Shown: positions 25,839-34,942 of the stretch, one piece after another
Layout: each line of letters begins with the position of its first letter
Position numbering within the stretch: the first letter of the stretch is position 1
From: JAOPZW01 sp963851295
Lineage (GTDB): Bacteria; Actinomycetota; Thermoleophilia; Solirubrobacterales; Solirubrobacteraceae
Reading direction: 5' to 3'
Assembly: GCA_963851295.1 (NCBI GenBank)
Contig: CAWKOS010000004.1
Span: 248,001 to 312,000, forward strand
DNA: 64,000 nt
Translations under genes and position numbers: made by a program
Notes under the pieces: generated by a model
Databases searched by the model: none
What the model was told of the DNA's origin: nothing
The model's input: only the letters and a program-made list of their open reading frames with translations

Positions 25839-25869
25839 AATATGGTAATCGTGCCCGGTGGCGTGTCAA
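25839..25869 (-). promoter_or_regulatory. Sigma70-type promoter of the acyl-CoA dehydrogenase gene
   Basis: A consensus TTGACA (25864-25869, minus strand) is followed by CATATT (25839-25844, 19-base gap) or TACCAT (25842-25847, 16-base gap). The expected transcription start falls at or next to the GTG start at 25833, which suggests a leaderless transcript. Confidence 0.5.
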
Positions 25870-25979
25870 GGCAGAGACGCCGGGCGGCCGCGCGACCCGT
25901 CAGGAAACGCGCTCCCTCGCCCGCGCTCGGCAGGCCACAACCACGCTCGATCGGTCTTCCAGGGAGAGAGGAGAGCAAC

Positions 25980-27347
25980 ATGAGCGCCCACGACGAAGGG
26001 CCGGACCTCGCCAGCCCATTCACCCGCAGGAAGCTCCTGCGGACCGCCGGAGCCACGGGACTCGGCCTCGCCGGTGGTTCGTTGCTGGCGGCGTGCGGGG
26101 GGTCGGACAGCAGCTCGTCGACCGCGGCGGCCACGGCCGCCAAGATCACGGCGAAGGGCCGCGAGCTCAACTCGATCCTCGGGATCACGTCCCAGGATCT
26201 CGCGCTCACCAAGGGCAAGACCCTGCACCTCGGCGCCGTGCTGCCGCTGACCGGTCCCGGCTCCGAATACGGCATCTATCAGGGCAACGGGCTGAAGCTC
26301 GCCGTCGAGGAGATCCAGCAGGCCGGCGGCCCGAAGATCAACCTGACGGTCCTGGACCACAAGTCCGGCGATCCTCAAGCCGGGGCGGCCGCCGGCCGCC
26401 AGCTCGGGATCGCCGGCGTCGGCGCGGTCGTCGCTTCCTACATCGCGGCCTTCGGGTCGATGGTGCCGGCGATCAAGCGCTACGAGATGCTCACGCTCGA
26501 CGGCGGCGGCGGCACCGGCGACAGCTTCCAGGGCCTGCCGTACTTCTACGGCACGCGGGCGCTCACGCCCGACGACCCGTTCATCGGGACCTACAAGTAC
26601 GTCGCGCAGAAGCACCCGGAGTGGAAGAAGGTCGCCCTGGTCGTCTGGGACGCGGGCGCGCCGGTCTACGACCCGATCCACAAGAAGCTGCAGTCGATCC
26701 TCGCGAGCAACGGGATGCAGCTCGTCTCGTTCAACCTGGCGAAGGTCGGCGCCACGGACTTCTCCAGCATCATCGCCAAGCTCAAGGCCGCCGATCCGGA
26801 TGTGGTGCAGCTGGCGATCTGGGGCCCCGACCCGGGCTACTTCGCCAAGCAGGCGAAGGCAGCGGGGCTGCGCGCCCAGATCATCGGCTGCGAGTACACG
26901 CCGACCGCGGTGAAGGTCGCGCAGTCGGCGTACGACAACTACTGGTTCGGGATGGACATCTTCGATTTCCAGAACCCGCCGAACCCGTTGTCGAAGCACT
27001 TCGTCGAGACCTACACGGCGAAGTACGGCCAGCCTCCGACGATGTTCTACTCGCCGAACTACTACGAGACCACGCTCGCCTTCTGGGACCTGACGCGGCG
27101 GGTCGCCAAGGCCGGCGGCGACATCAACAAGGGGCCCGATCTCCAGAAGCAGCTGCTGGCCAACCCGACCTTCGCCTCCGTCTACGGAGGCGACTCGTCC
27201 ACGGTCGGCACCTTCGTGCTCGACAAGAAGACGCACACGCTGTCCACGCGTCCGCTCGGGCTGTTCGAGGCCAAGGGCGCCACGATCGGGTTCTCGCCGC
27301 TGGCGTCGTTCGACATCGGCGCCAAGGACTTCAAGGCCGTCGCCTGA
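25980..27347 (+). CDS. Branched-chain-type ABC transporter substrate-binding lipoprotein
   Basis: The 455-residue product from ATG 25980 has the ribosome site AGAGAGGAGAG. The N-terminus has a twin-arginine motif (FTRRKLLRTAG) and a lipobox ending LLAACGG, so it is probably Tat-exported and lipid-anchored. The body is a type 1 periplasmic-binding (LivJ-like) fold: LHLGAVLPLTGPGSEYGIYQ, GNGLKLAVEEIQQAGG and DHKSGDPQAGAAAGRQL. It captures a solute outside the membrane for the LivHMGF proteins encoded next. Given the catabolic neighbours, the ligand is more likely a carboxylic acid or aromatic compound than an amino acid. Confidence 0.88.
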   Translation: MSAHDEGPDLASPFTRRKLLRTAGATGLGLAGGSLLAACGGSDSSSSTAAATAAKITAKGRELNSILGITSQDLALTKGKTLHLGAVLPLTGPGSEYGIYQGNGLKLAVEEIQQAGGPKINLTVLDHKSGDPQAGAAAGRQLGIAGVGAVVASYIAAFGSMVPAIKRYEMLTLDGGGGTGDSFQGLPYFYGTRALTPDDPFIGTYKYVAQKHPEWKKVALVVWDAGAPVYDPIHKKLQSILASNGMQLVSFNLAKVGATDFSSIIAKLKAADPDVVQLAIWGPDPGYFAKQAKAAGLRAQIIGCEYTPTAVKVAQSAYDNYWFGMDIFDFQNPPNPLSKHFVETYTAKYGQPPTMFYSPNYYETTLAFWDLTRRVAKAGGDINKGPDLQKQLLANPTFASVYGGDSSTVGTFVLDKKTHTLSTRPLGLFEAKGATIGFSPLASFDIGAKDFKAVA

Positions 27348-27353
27348 GCGCCG

Positions 27354-28310
27354 GTGATCTTCGCGTTCATAGGCATCGACTCGGGCTCGGAGGTCCTCCA
27401 GGCTCTCGTCAGCGGCGTCATCAACGGCTGCGCGTACGGGCTGCTGGCGGTCGGCTTCGCGCTGATCCTCAGCGTGACGGGGCGCTTTCACTTCGCCTAC
27501 GCGCTCACGTACGCGCTCGCCGCCTTCCTGGCGGCGGTGCTCGAGCGCGTGTACGGACTGCCGTTCCTGCCGGCCGCCGCGGCGGGGCTGGCGGCCGCGG
27601 CGGTCGCGGGGGTCGCCTGCGACACGGTCGTCTACCGGCCGCTCGCCGACCGTGCCGCGAGCGGCGCGATGCTGGCGGTGTTCGTCGCGTCGCTCGGGAT
27701 CGTGATCGCCGGCGAGAACGCGCTGGCGCTCGCGTGGGGGCCCGGACCGCGCAACCTCACCGGCATCGGGACGCACTCGATCTCGGTCGCGGGCGCCACC
27801 TTCACGACGCTGGACGTCATCTCGGTCGTCGTGTCGGTGGCGCTGAGCGGCGCGCTGTGGCTGCTGCTGGCCCGGTCGGGCTTCGGCCGCGAGATCAAGG
27901 CCGTGCGGGCCAACGCGCAGATGTCGACCGCGATCGGGATCGACGTCCGCCGTGTCCACGCCGCGGCGTTCGCCATCGGCTCGCTGGTGGGCGGCGTCGC
28001 CGCGCTGCTCTACGCCCTCAAGTACGCGGCCAGCCCCTACATGGGCGAGGACGCGGTGTTCTACGCGCTGATCGTCACCTTCCTGGCGGGGAGCGCGAGC
28101 TCCCCGCTTCGCCTGCTGTCGGTCGGCGTCGGCGTGGGGCTGGTCGAGCGCATCGCCGGCATCTGGCTGTCGCCACAGCTGAGCACCGGCGTGGTGTTCG
28201 TGCTGCTGCTGGCCTTCCTCTCTCACCGCTCGCTGCGCCTGGCCCTCGGCGGGCGACCGCTGTCCTTCAACCTCGCCCGGCGGCGGGCGGTCCGAGGGGC
28301 GACGGGTTGA
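27354..28310 (+). CDS. livH: Branched-chain-type ABC transporter permease (LivH)
   Basis: The 318-residue polytopic membrane protein has a GTG start 7 bp after the substrate-binding gene. Features of LivH are ALVSGVINGCAYGLLAVGFAL, LSVTGRFHFAYAL, and the cytoplasmic coupling loop REIKAVRANAQMSTAIGIDV, which contacts the ATPase. About eight hydrophobic segments are visible. Its TGA overlaps the TTG start of the next gene by 4 bp, indicating translational coupling. Confidence 0.86.
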   Translation: MIFAFIGIDSGSEVLQALVSGVINGCAYGLLAVGFALILSVTGRFHFAYALTYALAAFLAAVLERVYGLPFLPAAAAGLAAAAVAGVACDTVVYRPLADRAASGAMLAVFVASLGIVIAGENALALAWGPGPRNLTGIGTHSISVAGATFTTLDVISVVVSVALSGALWLLLARSGFGREIKAVRANAQMSTAIGIDVRRVHAAAFAIGSLVGGVAALLYALKYAASPYMGEDAVFYALIVTFLAGSASSPLRLLSVGVGVGLVERIAGIWLSPQLSTGVVFVLLLAFLSHRSLRLALGGRPLSFNLARRRAVRGATG

Positions 28311-30022
28311 CCTACTGGATCGACGTCCTCGACCAGGCGCTGATCTTCGCCGTCTTCGCGCTGTCGCTGAACCTGCTGATGGGCTTCGCCGGGCAGGTCT
28401 CGATCGCGCACGCCGCGTTCGGCGCCATCGGCGGCTACGCGGCGGGCTACCTCGGCCAGGAGCACGCCTGGGCGTTCGGGCCGGCGCTGGCGGTCGGGGT
28501 CGCCGCGGCGCTCGTGTTCGGCCTGATCGTCAGCCTGCCGGCGCTGCGCCTCTCGGGCGAGTACCTGATCCTGCTCACGCTGTCGGTCCAGATCATCACG
28601 CTCGTCGTGATCACGAGCATCTCTGCGCTCGGAGGGCTCACGGGACTCTCCGCGCTTCCGGGGATCTCGCTCTTCGGGTCGACGCTGCTGACGCCTCAGG
28701 ACTTCCTGAAGCTGCTCGTCCCGGTGGCGCTCGCGGTCTTCCTGCTGATGAGCCGAATCGCGGGATCGCCGGCGGGCCGGGTGCTGCGCGGCATCCGCGA
28801 GGACGAGCTCGCCACGCAGTCGCTCGGCAAGGACGTGTTCGCCTACAAGAGCCAGGTGTTCGCGCTCACCGCCGGGCTCGCCGGTCTGGGCGGGGTGCTG
28901 CTCGCCTACTACAACGGCGTCGTCGCGCCCGGGATGTTCGGCTTCAGCGTGTCGATGACGATGATCGTCATGGTCATCGTCGGCGGCAGCGCCAACCTCT
29001 ACGGGACCCTCCTCGGGACCGCGCTCGTCGTCGCCTCCGGCCCGTTCTTCCAGAAGGTGATCAAGCTCAGCGTCGACAAGTCGTCGCTGGCCCAGCTGCT
29101 CGCCTACGGCGTGGCCCTGGTCGCGGTGCTGCGCTGGCGGCCCCAGGGCATCCTGCCCGAGAGCGCGACGCCGAGCGCGCTGTTCAGGCGCGACCGCCGG
29201 CCCACCGCGCGACACGGTGGCCTCGAGGTCCCGCTCGCCGCTCGCGAGCCGCCTGAAGCGGCGGCGCCGGCGCTCGAGGCGCACGGGCTGGCCAAGAGCT
29301 TCGGCGGTATCCGTGCCGTCGAAGGGCTCGACCTCAGCCTGGAGCGCGGACAGATCACCGGCCTCATCGGTCCCAACGGTGCCGGGAAGACGACCGTGTT
29401 CAATCTCCTGACCGGGGCGTTGAGGCCCGACCGCGGCACCGTCCTGCTCGGCGGTCTCGACATCACCGGGCTGCCGCCGCACCGGATCGCCCGGGCCGGG
29501 ATGGTCCGCTCCTTCCAGGACGTGCGCACCTTTGCGCGGCTCACGGTCCTGGAGAACGTGATGATGGGGGTCGCCGGGCAGCGCGGCGAGCGGATGAGCG
29601 TCGTGCTCGGTCCCGTGCCGCTGCGCCCGGGCGACCGCCGGACGCGCGACCGCGCGCTGGAGTGGCTGGAGTTCGTCGGCCTCGCGCAGCGGGCCGACGA
29701 GCCGGCCGGGAGCCTCGCCTTCGGAGAGCAGAAGCTCGTGGCCCTCGCGCGCGTGCTCGCGACCGAGGCGGAGGTGCTGCTCCTCGACGAGCCGGCCTCG
29801 GGCATCGACAAGCGCTGGAGCGACCACATGATCGAGCACATCGCGCGCCTGCCCGAAGCCGGGCGGACCGTGTGCATCGTCGAGCACAACCTGGATGTCG
29901 TCCAGCGACTCGCGCACAAGATCTGCTTCATGCACGAGGGATCGGTCACGGCCGAGGGGACGATGGCCGAGCTCTCGAGTCAGGAACGGCTGCAGGAGGC
30001 GTACTTTGGCCCGATGGTCTAG
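28307..30022 (+). CDS. LivM permease fused to LivG ATPase
   Basis: The 571-residue product, started at TTG 28307, joins two transporter parts. Residues about 1-300 are a LivM permease (LNLLMGFAGQVSIAHAAFGAIG, coupling loop RGIREDELATQSLG). A linker of about 25 residues (REPPEAAAPALE) leads to a LivG-type ATPase with Walker A GPNGAGKTT, Q loop SFQDVRTFARLTVLENV, a degenerate signature SLAFGEQ and Walker B EVLLLDEPASG. No stop or start separates the halves. The TTG start is chosen because it overlaps the livH stop; no better start precedes the first membrane helix. Confidence 0.85.
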   Translation: MTYWIDVLDQALIFAVFALSLNLLMGFAGQVSIAHAAFGAIGGYAAGYLGQEHAWAFGPALAVGVAAALVFGLIVSLPALRLSGEYLILLTLSVQIITLVVITSISALGGLTGLSALPGISLFGSTLLTPQDFLKLLVPVALAVFLLMSRIAGSPAGRVLRGIREDELATQSLGKDVFAYKSQVFALTAGLAGLGGVLLAYYNGVVAPGMFGFSVSMTMIVMVIVGGSANLYGTLLGTALVVASGPFFQKVIKLSVDKSSLAQLLAYGVALVAVLRWRPQGILPESATPSALFRRDRRPTARHGGLEVPLAAREPPEAAAPALEAHGLAKSFGGIRAVEGLDLSLERGQITGLIGPNGAGKTTVFNLLTGALRPDRGTVLLGGLDITGLPPHRIARAGMVRSFQDVRTFARLTVLENVMMGVAGQRGERMSVVLGPVPLRPGDRRTRDRALEWLEFVGLAQRADEPAGSLAFGEQKLVALARVLATEAEVLLLDEPASGIDKRWSDHMIEHIARLPEAGRTVCIVEHNLDVVQRLAHKICFMHEGSVTAEGTMAELSSQERLQEAYFGPMV

Positions 30023-30044
30023 GAGGCGCTCGGCCGCCGCGGCC

Positions 30045-30779
30045 GTGGCCCCCATCGAGGCGGACCGCGAGAGCGAAGGGCTGCTCACGGTCGCCGGCCT
30101 GCGCGCGGGCTACGGTGGCCGGCCGGTCGTCTACGGGGTCGACCTCGAGGTCTGGCCCGGCGAGATCGTGGCGGTCCTCGGACACAACGGCGCCGGCAAG
30201 ACCACCACCCTGAACGCGATCTTCGGGTTCATCGAGCCGATGTCGGGGGTCGTGTCGCTCCAGGGGTCCGACGTCACGACGCTTGCGGCGGTCGAGCACG
30301 CGCGGCGCGGCATGACCTTCGTACCGGCGGAGCGCTTCGTGTTCGGAGACCTCAGCGTCCGCGACAACCTCCTGCTGGCCGCCATGCAAGAGCCCTCGGT
30401 GCAGCGGCGCGCGGAGCATCAGCGGCGGGTGGACGCCCTGTTCCCCGTCTTGGCCAGGCGCCGGGCGCAGCGCGCGGGAACCATGAGCGGCGGAGAGCAG
30501 CGGATGCTCAGCATCGCAATGGCGCTGATGGCCGGCCCGCGCCTGATGCTCCTGGACGAGCCGTCGCTTGGCCTCTCGCCGGTCTACGTGGAGACGATCA
30601 TGAACGCGATCCGCACCGTGGCCGACGAGCTGCACGTCGGCGTGGTGCTGCTCGAGCAGAACGTCGCGCAGGCGCTGCGGGTGGCCGACCGCGTCTACGT
30701 GATGCGCCTGGGGGAGACGATCGCGCACGAGACGGCCGCCGAGCTGCGCATGCGCGAGCACCTATGGGACCTGTTCTAG
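30045..30779 (+). CDS. livF: Branched-chain-type ABC transporter ATPase (LivF)
   Basis: The 244-residue ATPase has Walker A GHNGAGKTT, Q loop region VPAERFVFGDLSVRDNLLLA, signature MSGGEQRML and Walker B RLMLLDEPSLGLSP, followed by the H-loop-equivalent LLEQNVAQAL. GTG 30045 is used; the AGGAGG at 30021 is somewhat far upstream and other weak starts exist before it. It would form the heterodimeric motor with the LivG half of the fusion protein. It is the last transporter gene of the operon. Confidence 0.85.
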   Translation: MAPIEADRESEGLLTVAGLRAGYGGRPVVYGVDLEVWPGEIVAVLGHNGAGKTTTLNAIFGFIEPMSGVVSLQGSDVTTLAAVEHARRGMTFVPAERFVFGDLSVRDNLLLAAMQEPSVQRRAEHQRRVDALFPVLARRRAQRAGTMSGGEQRMLSIAMALMAGPRLMLLDEPSLGLSPVYVETIMNAIRTVADELHVGVVLLEQNVAQALRVADRVYVMRLGETIAHETAAELRMREHLWDLF

Positions 30780-30794
30780 GAAAGGAGTAGGGAA

Positions 30795-31490
30795 ATGAGG
30801 TCACTCGTCGCCGTCTGGCGCGGGAGGAGTCGTCGGGCGAAGGTGGCGCTGGTCGCCGTGCCGGCTCTTTGCCTGGTCGCGGCAAGCTCCGCTCTTGCCA
30901 CCGGGTTCTTCGGCGGCAACTCGCTGAATCCGGATCCGCAGCTCGCCGCCAAGATCGTCGGGATCGAGCAGCTGGTCGCCAACTACACCAACGACGTCGA
31001 CTGGGGCCCGATCTCGAGCGCTCCCAACGGCATCAACGACCCCGACACGGTCGGCTCGCTCTTCACGCCGAAGGGCAACTTCGCGGTCCTCTTCTGGAAC
31101 AACGCGCATCCGGTGCCGCTGTCCTGGCATCCGGCCAGCGGGCGCAGCTACGACCACTGCGACAACGTCGGGCCGGCAGCGGTCTCGCGCTTCTTCGGCG
31201 GCCCGGGCATGTCCCCGCGCGGCACCACCTTCGGGCATCACCAGATCACGAACCTCCAGATCCAGCTCGATCGCGGCGGACAGACGGCGACGATCCGCGG
31301 CGGGATGTTCATCAGCCTGGGCACGACGAACGCCACGCAGACCGGCGGAACGATCACCCCGCTCTGGACCGGTCACTACTTCGGACGGGTCCGCCTCACG
31401 CCTCAGGGCTGGAAGTTCGACTACTGGTCACCGATCGTCGATCAGCCGATCGAGCTCGGGGGGTGCTACGCCAACAACGAGAACCACTAG
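30795..31490 (+). CDS. Secreted SnoaL/NTF2-like protein
   Basis: The 231-residue product is preceded by GAAAGGAG. The N-terminus RRAKVALVAVPALCLVAASSALA is a signal sequence. The mature part, with IVGIEQLVANYTNDVDWG, DTVGSLFTPKGNFAVLFW and then GWKFDYWSPIV, has the length and pattern of SnoaL-like/NTF2-fold proteins, a cone-shaped barrel that binds small hydrophobic molecules. It ends the Liv operon, 15 bp after livF. Binding or isomerising the imported compound outside the cell is an inference from context. Confidence 0.6.
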   Translation: MRSLVAVWRGRSRRAKVALVAVPALCLVAASSALATGFFGGNSLNPDPQLAAKIVGIEQLVANYTNDVDWGPISSAPNGINDPDTVGSLFTPKGNFAVLFWNNAHPVPLSWHPASGRSYDHCDNVGPAAVSRFFGGPGMSPRGTTFGHHQITNLQIQLDRGGQTATIRGGMFISLGTTNATQTGGTITPLWTGHYFGRVRLTPQGWKFDYWSPIVDQPIELGGCYANNENH

Positions 31491-34024
31491 GAGCCCGGCG
31501 CCGAGATTTGCAGGTGGCACAGCGCCGCGAGCGCGGCGGTCACGGTCGCGTCTCCGGCGCCCGCCAGCGGTTGGCCTGTGGGCTGCTCGCCGGCGGCCTG
31601 CTGGGCGGCCTGGGTCGCGCCGGCCTCGAACGGCGTGGCGGTCTGGGTGGCGGTCGCGGACGCGAGGCGGGCCATGGCCGCCGCGAGCGCGTCGCGATCT
31701 CCGGCCAGGCCCGGGGCGGCGGTCGCCACCGCGGAGACGGCGCCGTCACGGATCGCGTAGGCCCACGTGGTGCCCCGGGCGGTGGTCTGCAAGCGCACGC
31801 CGGAGCCGGCGGACGCGGTCGACGCCGGGAGCGCGCTCGCCGGCGTGCCGACCGACACGCCGCCCGCGCTGCGGCCCGTCGCGCTGCTGCCGACCAGCTC
31901 GACGGTGCCCTTCCGGGTCAGCTCGGCGACGTCGGCGCGACCGTCGTTGCCGTCGCCGGAGACGCAGTAGCTCCAGGCGCGGTTGCGCTGCTGGGGCTGG
32001 CCGGCACGCTCGAGGAGCGTGGCCCAGCGCTGCCCGAGCTTCAGGGCGCCGACGCCGGTCGCCTTGACGGCCGCCGACGCCGGCGCGCATCCGGGGGTCG
32101 CGATCCCCGCGGCGCGCTCCCACATCTCCAGGTACGCCTCGGCGCCGTTCCACATGTCCTTGACCAGCGCGTCGCCGCCCACGCGCCGCAGGTCGGCGAA
32201 CCAGTCGGCGTACAGCCCGTACTGGGCGACCCCGTCCTTGTTGTAGTCGAACGTCCGGTCCCCGGTCTTCTGGCGCTGGAAGGTGACCTTCCCGTCGAGG
32301 CTCTTGAACGGGTAGGCGATCGCGCCGCCGTTGTCGGCCCCGGGCTGCTCGGACAGGCCGCCCAGGTCGGCGCCGTAGCCCCAGCCGAATTGGTACGGCG
32401 TCGAGCGCGGGCGGTACTGCTGCCACTCCTTGACGTAGGCGTCCGCCGCCGAGTGTCCGGGGAAGGCCATCCCGCCGAGCTTCCAGATCCGCGGCCAGTT
32501 GCCGGGATCCATCCAGCCGTGCGGGGAGATCACGCCGGAGTAGTTGCGGGCCTCCAGCAGGCTGAGCGTGCGGTCGACCCCGGCCTGGCTCATGTGGTCG
32601 GGGTTGACGATCATGTGCAGGTCCATCATGCGCTCGACGACGTGCTCGCCCAGCGGCGTGAGCCCGCGCGTGTTGCAGTTCGGCGCCGGCGGGTAGACGG
32701 GGGCGACCCCGCTCGGCAGGCCGGCTTCGCCGAACAGCTGCCCGACCGCACCGGTGACCTGCGGCGCCGGCGAGTAGATGTCGTTGTCGTGCAGCGCGCC
32801 CGTGCAGGTCTGCGCGCTCCAGAACGACCCCGCGCTGGCGAGGTTGCCGGCGTTGATCAGCACGCCGACCGGGCCGCTGTCGAAGCGCACGCCGACGAGC
32901 GGGTTGTCGAACTTGTTCAGCAGCAGCATGGAGCGCACGCCGAGGCGATGCAGCTCGTCGAGCCCCGCGTCGACCTGCGCCTGGTCGCACGTCGAGTGGC
33001 CGCTGCCCGAGCAGTCGAACGGCTCGGACACCTCGACCTCCAGCACGACGGCCATCCGCCCCTGGTTGATCACGCGGCGTGCCTGCTCGGGATCGGTGAC
33101 GATCTGAAAGAACCCCTTGCCGGGGCCGCCCGACTGCGCGTCGACGTAGTCCTGGAGCTCGTGGATCGCCTCGAGGCTGTGGCGCACCGTGTCCATCTCG
33201 TCGCAGTTGGTCTCGCGGTTGGCCTGCAGCAGGCAGAGGATCCGGTTCTCGTTGGGGCTCATGACCATCAGCCGCAGCCCGGCCATCCACGCGCGCTGGA
33301 TCCAGCGCCAGTACGTGCCCTCGTAGGTCAGGTTGGTTGGCGTCCAGGACGCGAGCGTCGGCCAGCCGGTGGTGTCGTGCGGCTGGACCGGGTTGCCGTA
33401 GTTGAGGAAGTTCTGGGTCGGCGCCGCGAGCCCCTGAGGCCCCTCGATCGAGGAGCAGTTGGGCAGGGCATAGGGGATGCCGTACGCGTCCCAGGGCTTG
33501 CCGCAGTGGAAGCGGCCGCCGAGGTATTGATAGGTCATCCAGTGCATGTGGCCCTCCACCAGGCCGCCGACGCGGCCGTAGCTGGTGGCGCCCTTGGACG
33601 GCGTTCCGGTCGCGTCCAGCTCGGCCTCGGGGTAGTCGGCGCAGCCGGAGGTCGCGGCAAAGGCGACGTCGCGCAGCGTGGCGCCGCCGGAGGCGGCCGT
33701 GAGCGTGAACCGGCCGCTGCTCGCGGCGTCGACCCGCCAGTCGGACGCCGGGCTTGGGGCGCTGTCGAGCCCGACCGCATCGCCTGGGCGCGCGGCGACG
33801 AAGCGGTGGTCGGGCGTGTAGAGCAGGTAGCGGCCGAGCGCGCTCGCCTGCATGCGGACACGGCCGGCGCCCGGCAGCGAGCGGCGCTGCTGGGACACCG
33901 CGTAGCAGCCGTGGACCAGCGAGTAGCGCGTCTGCGTCGCGGCGTGCGCGCCGCCGGCCGTCGCGAGCACGACCGCGACGATCCCGACGGCGACGGCCGG
34001 CCGCCCTCCGAGCGTTGCTCTCAT
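31487..34024 (-). CDS. Large secreted metal-hydrolase-like (TIM-barrel) protein
   Basis: The product has 845 residues from ATG 34024, with signal peptide PAVAVGIVAVVLATAGGAHA. After a beta-rich N-terminal domain, GHMHWMTYQYLGG offers an HxH pair like the first metal ligands of amidohydrolase-type barrels. Later segments LHRLGVRSMLLLNKFDNPLVG, MMDLHMIVNPDHMSQAGV and NYSGVISPHGWMDPG recall the DHxS region of membrane-dipeptidase-like enzymes. The last 150 residues are Ala/Thr-rich. A hydrolase outside the cell is suggested, but the family is not certain. It converges on the SnoaL-like gene with a 4-bp overlap. Confidence 0.55.
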   Translation of the reverse strand: MRATLGGRPAVAVGIVAVVLATAGGAHAATQTRYSLVHGCYAVSQQRRSLPGAGRVRMQASALGRYLLYTPDHRFVAARPGDAVGLDSAPSPASDWRVDAASSGRFTLTAASGGATLRDVAFAATSGCADYPEAELDATGTPSKGATSYGRVGGLVEGHMHWMTYQYLGGRFHCGKPWDAYGIPYALPNCSSIEGPQGLAAPTQNFLNYGNPVQPHDTTGWPTLASWTPTNLTYEGTYWRWIQRAWMAGLRLMVMSPNENRILCLLQANRETNCDEMDTVRHSLEAIHELQDYVDAQSGGPGKGFFQIVTDPEQARRVINQGRMAVVLEVEVSEPFDCSGSGHSTCDQAQVDAGLDELHRLGVRSMLLLNKFDNPLVGVRFDSGPVGVLINAGNLASAGSFWSAQTCTGALHDNDIYSPAPQVTGAVGQLFGEAGLPSGVAPVYPPAPNCNTRGLTPLGEHVVERMMDLHMIVNPDHMSQAGVDRTLSLLEARNYSGVISPHGWMDPGNWPRIWKLGGMAFPGHSAADAYVKEWQQYRPRSTPYQFGWGYGADLGGLSEQPGADNGGAIAYPFKSLDGKVTFQRQKTGDRTFDYNKDGVAQYGLYADWFADLRRVGGDALVKDMWNGAEAYLEMWERAAGIATPGCAPASAAVKATGVGALKLGQRWATLLERAGQPQQRNRAWSYCVSGDGNDGRADVAELTRKGTVELVGSSATGRSAGGVSVGTPASALPASTASAGSGVRLQTTARGTTWAYAIRDGAVSAVATAAPGLAGDRDALAAAMARLASATATQTATPFEAGATQAAQQAAGEQPTGQPLAGAGDATVTAALAALCHLQISAPGS

Positions 34025-34116
34025 GAGAGCGCCAACGTGGCGCGCGGCCGGTCCTTGCGGTGAGGATCGGCTCGGCGTCAAGGATTCGTTCAATCGCCGG
34101 TCCTACGCTCGCCGGC

Positions 34117-34941
34117 ATGATCCCTTCCCGCGGTCGATTCCTGATCGTCGCCCTGTGCGCTTCGTTGCTGCCCGTGCTGCCCGCGTCCGCCACCGCTGCC
34201 GGCGCGACGCTCGACTCCGCACGGCCGCCCGTCGCGTGCTCCGGGGGAGTCTGCGTGACGCACTTCCAAGCGCAGATCAGCGGTACACAGGACACCAGCT
34301 GGAAGCTCCCCTACCAGCGCGGGGGCGCGGCCGATTGCTACCACGTGCCGTATGTGAGCGGGGAGGGCAGCCAGCAGATCCGCTTCGCGGGCTCCGGGCT
34401 GGTCGAGGCCACGCGCGTCGGGCACAACGCACCGACGTTCTCGTACCTGCACCGGGGCAGGACGCGGCCTGGCATCCGCGAAGGCCATGCCGGCATCAAT
34501 CGCGTGGGGCACCGTGTCCTGCACGTCGAGAACGGTCCCTGCGGACCAAGCCATGAGCCCGACCACGACGCGTTCAGCGAGTGCGGTTCGCAGTCTCACC
34601 ACTGGACCTACCAACTCGAGTCGCCGCAGCGCAACCGCGTCGCGCTGTCCGGCGACGAGGCACTCGGCAGCCTCGCCTCGGGCGCGACCTTCGCCTACTG
34701 CCCCCTGATGTCGACAGGCATCACCGGGATTGGCGACCTCGGATCCCTGTACGACGGCTTCAGCGAGCAGCTTCCTGCCGGTGACCTGTTCAACGCGGAG
34801 TTCGGGAAGATCATCCTGCTCGGCCACCACGACTTCGCAGGCCCGCCGCAGGCATACTCGGGGCTCACCGGCAAGACGCGGATCCGGTGGACCGTCAGCC
34901 TCACCCGGGTGGCGCACCGCCGGTTCCCAATCGCCCGGTAG
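34117..34941 (+). CDS. Secreted protein of unknown function
   Basis: The product has 274 residues from ATG 34117, with signal peptide FLIVALCASLLPVLPASATA. At least eight cysteines (including PPVACSGGVCVTHFQ, DCYHVP and NGPCGP) suggest disulfide bonds in the exported form. Several His-rich stretches (SQSHHWTY, LGHHDF) are present. No family is recognised. It ends next to the convergent ABC permease stop, and its start is divergent from the TIM-barrel gene, about 90 bp away. Confidence 0.6.
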   Translation: MIPSRGRFLIVALCASLLPVLPASATAAGATLDSARPPVACSGGVCVTHFQAQISGTQDTSWKLPYQRGGAADCYHVPYVSGEGSQQIRFAGSGLVEATRVGHNAPTFSYLHRGRTRPGIREGHAGINRVGHRVLHVENGPCGPSHEPDHDAFSECGSQSHHWTYQLESPQRNRVALSGDEALGSLASGATFAYCPLMSTGITGIGDLGSLYDGFSEQLPAGDLFNAEFGKIILLGHHDFAGPPQAYSGLTGKTRIRWTVSLTRVAHRRFPIAR

Positions 34942-34942
34942 C

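Noticed and set aside
26093..28306. Very long Arg-rich frame upstream of the LivM-LivG fusion
   Set aside because: This part is a shadow of the substrate-binding and LivH genes in another frame; real coding starts at TTG 28307.
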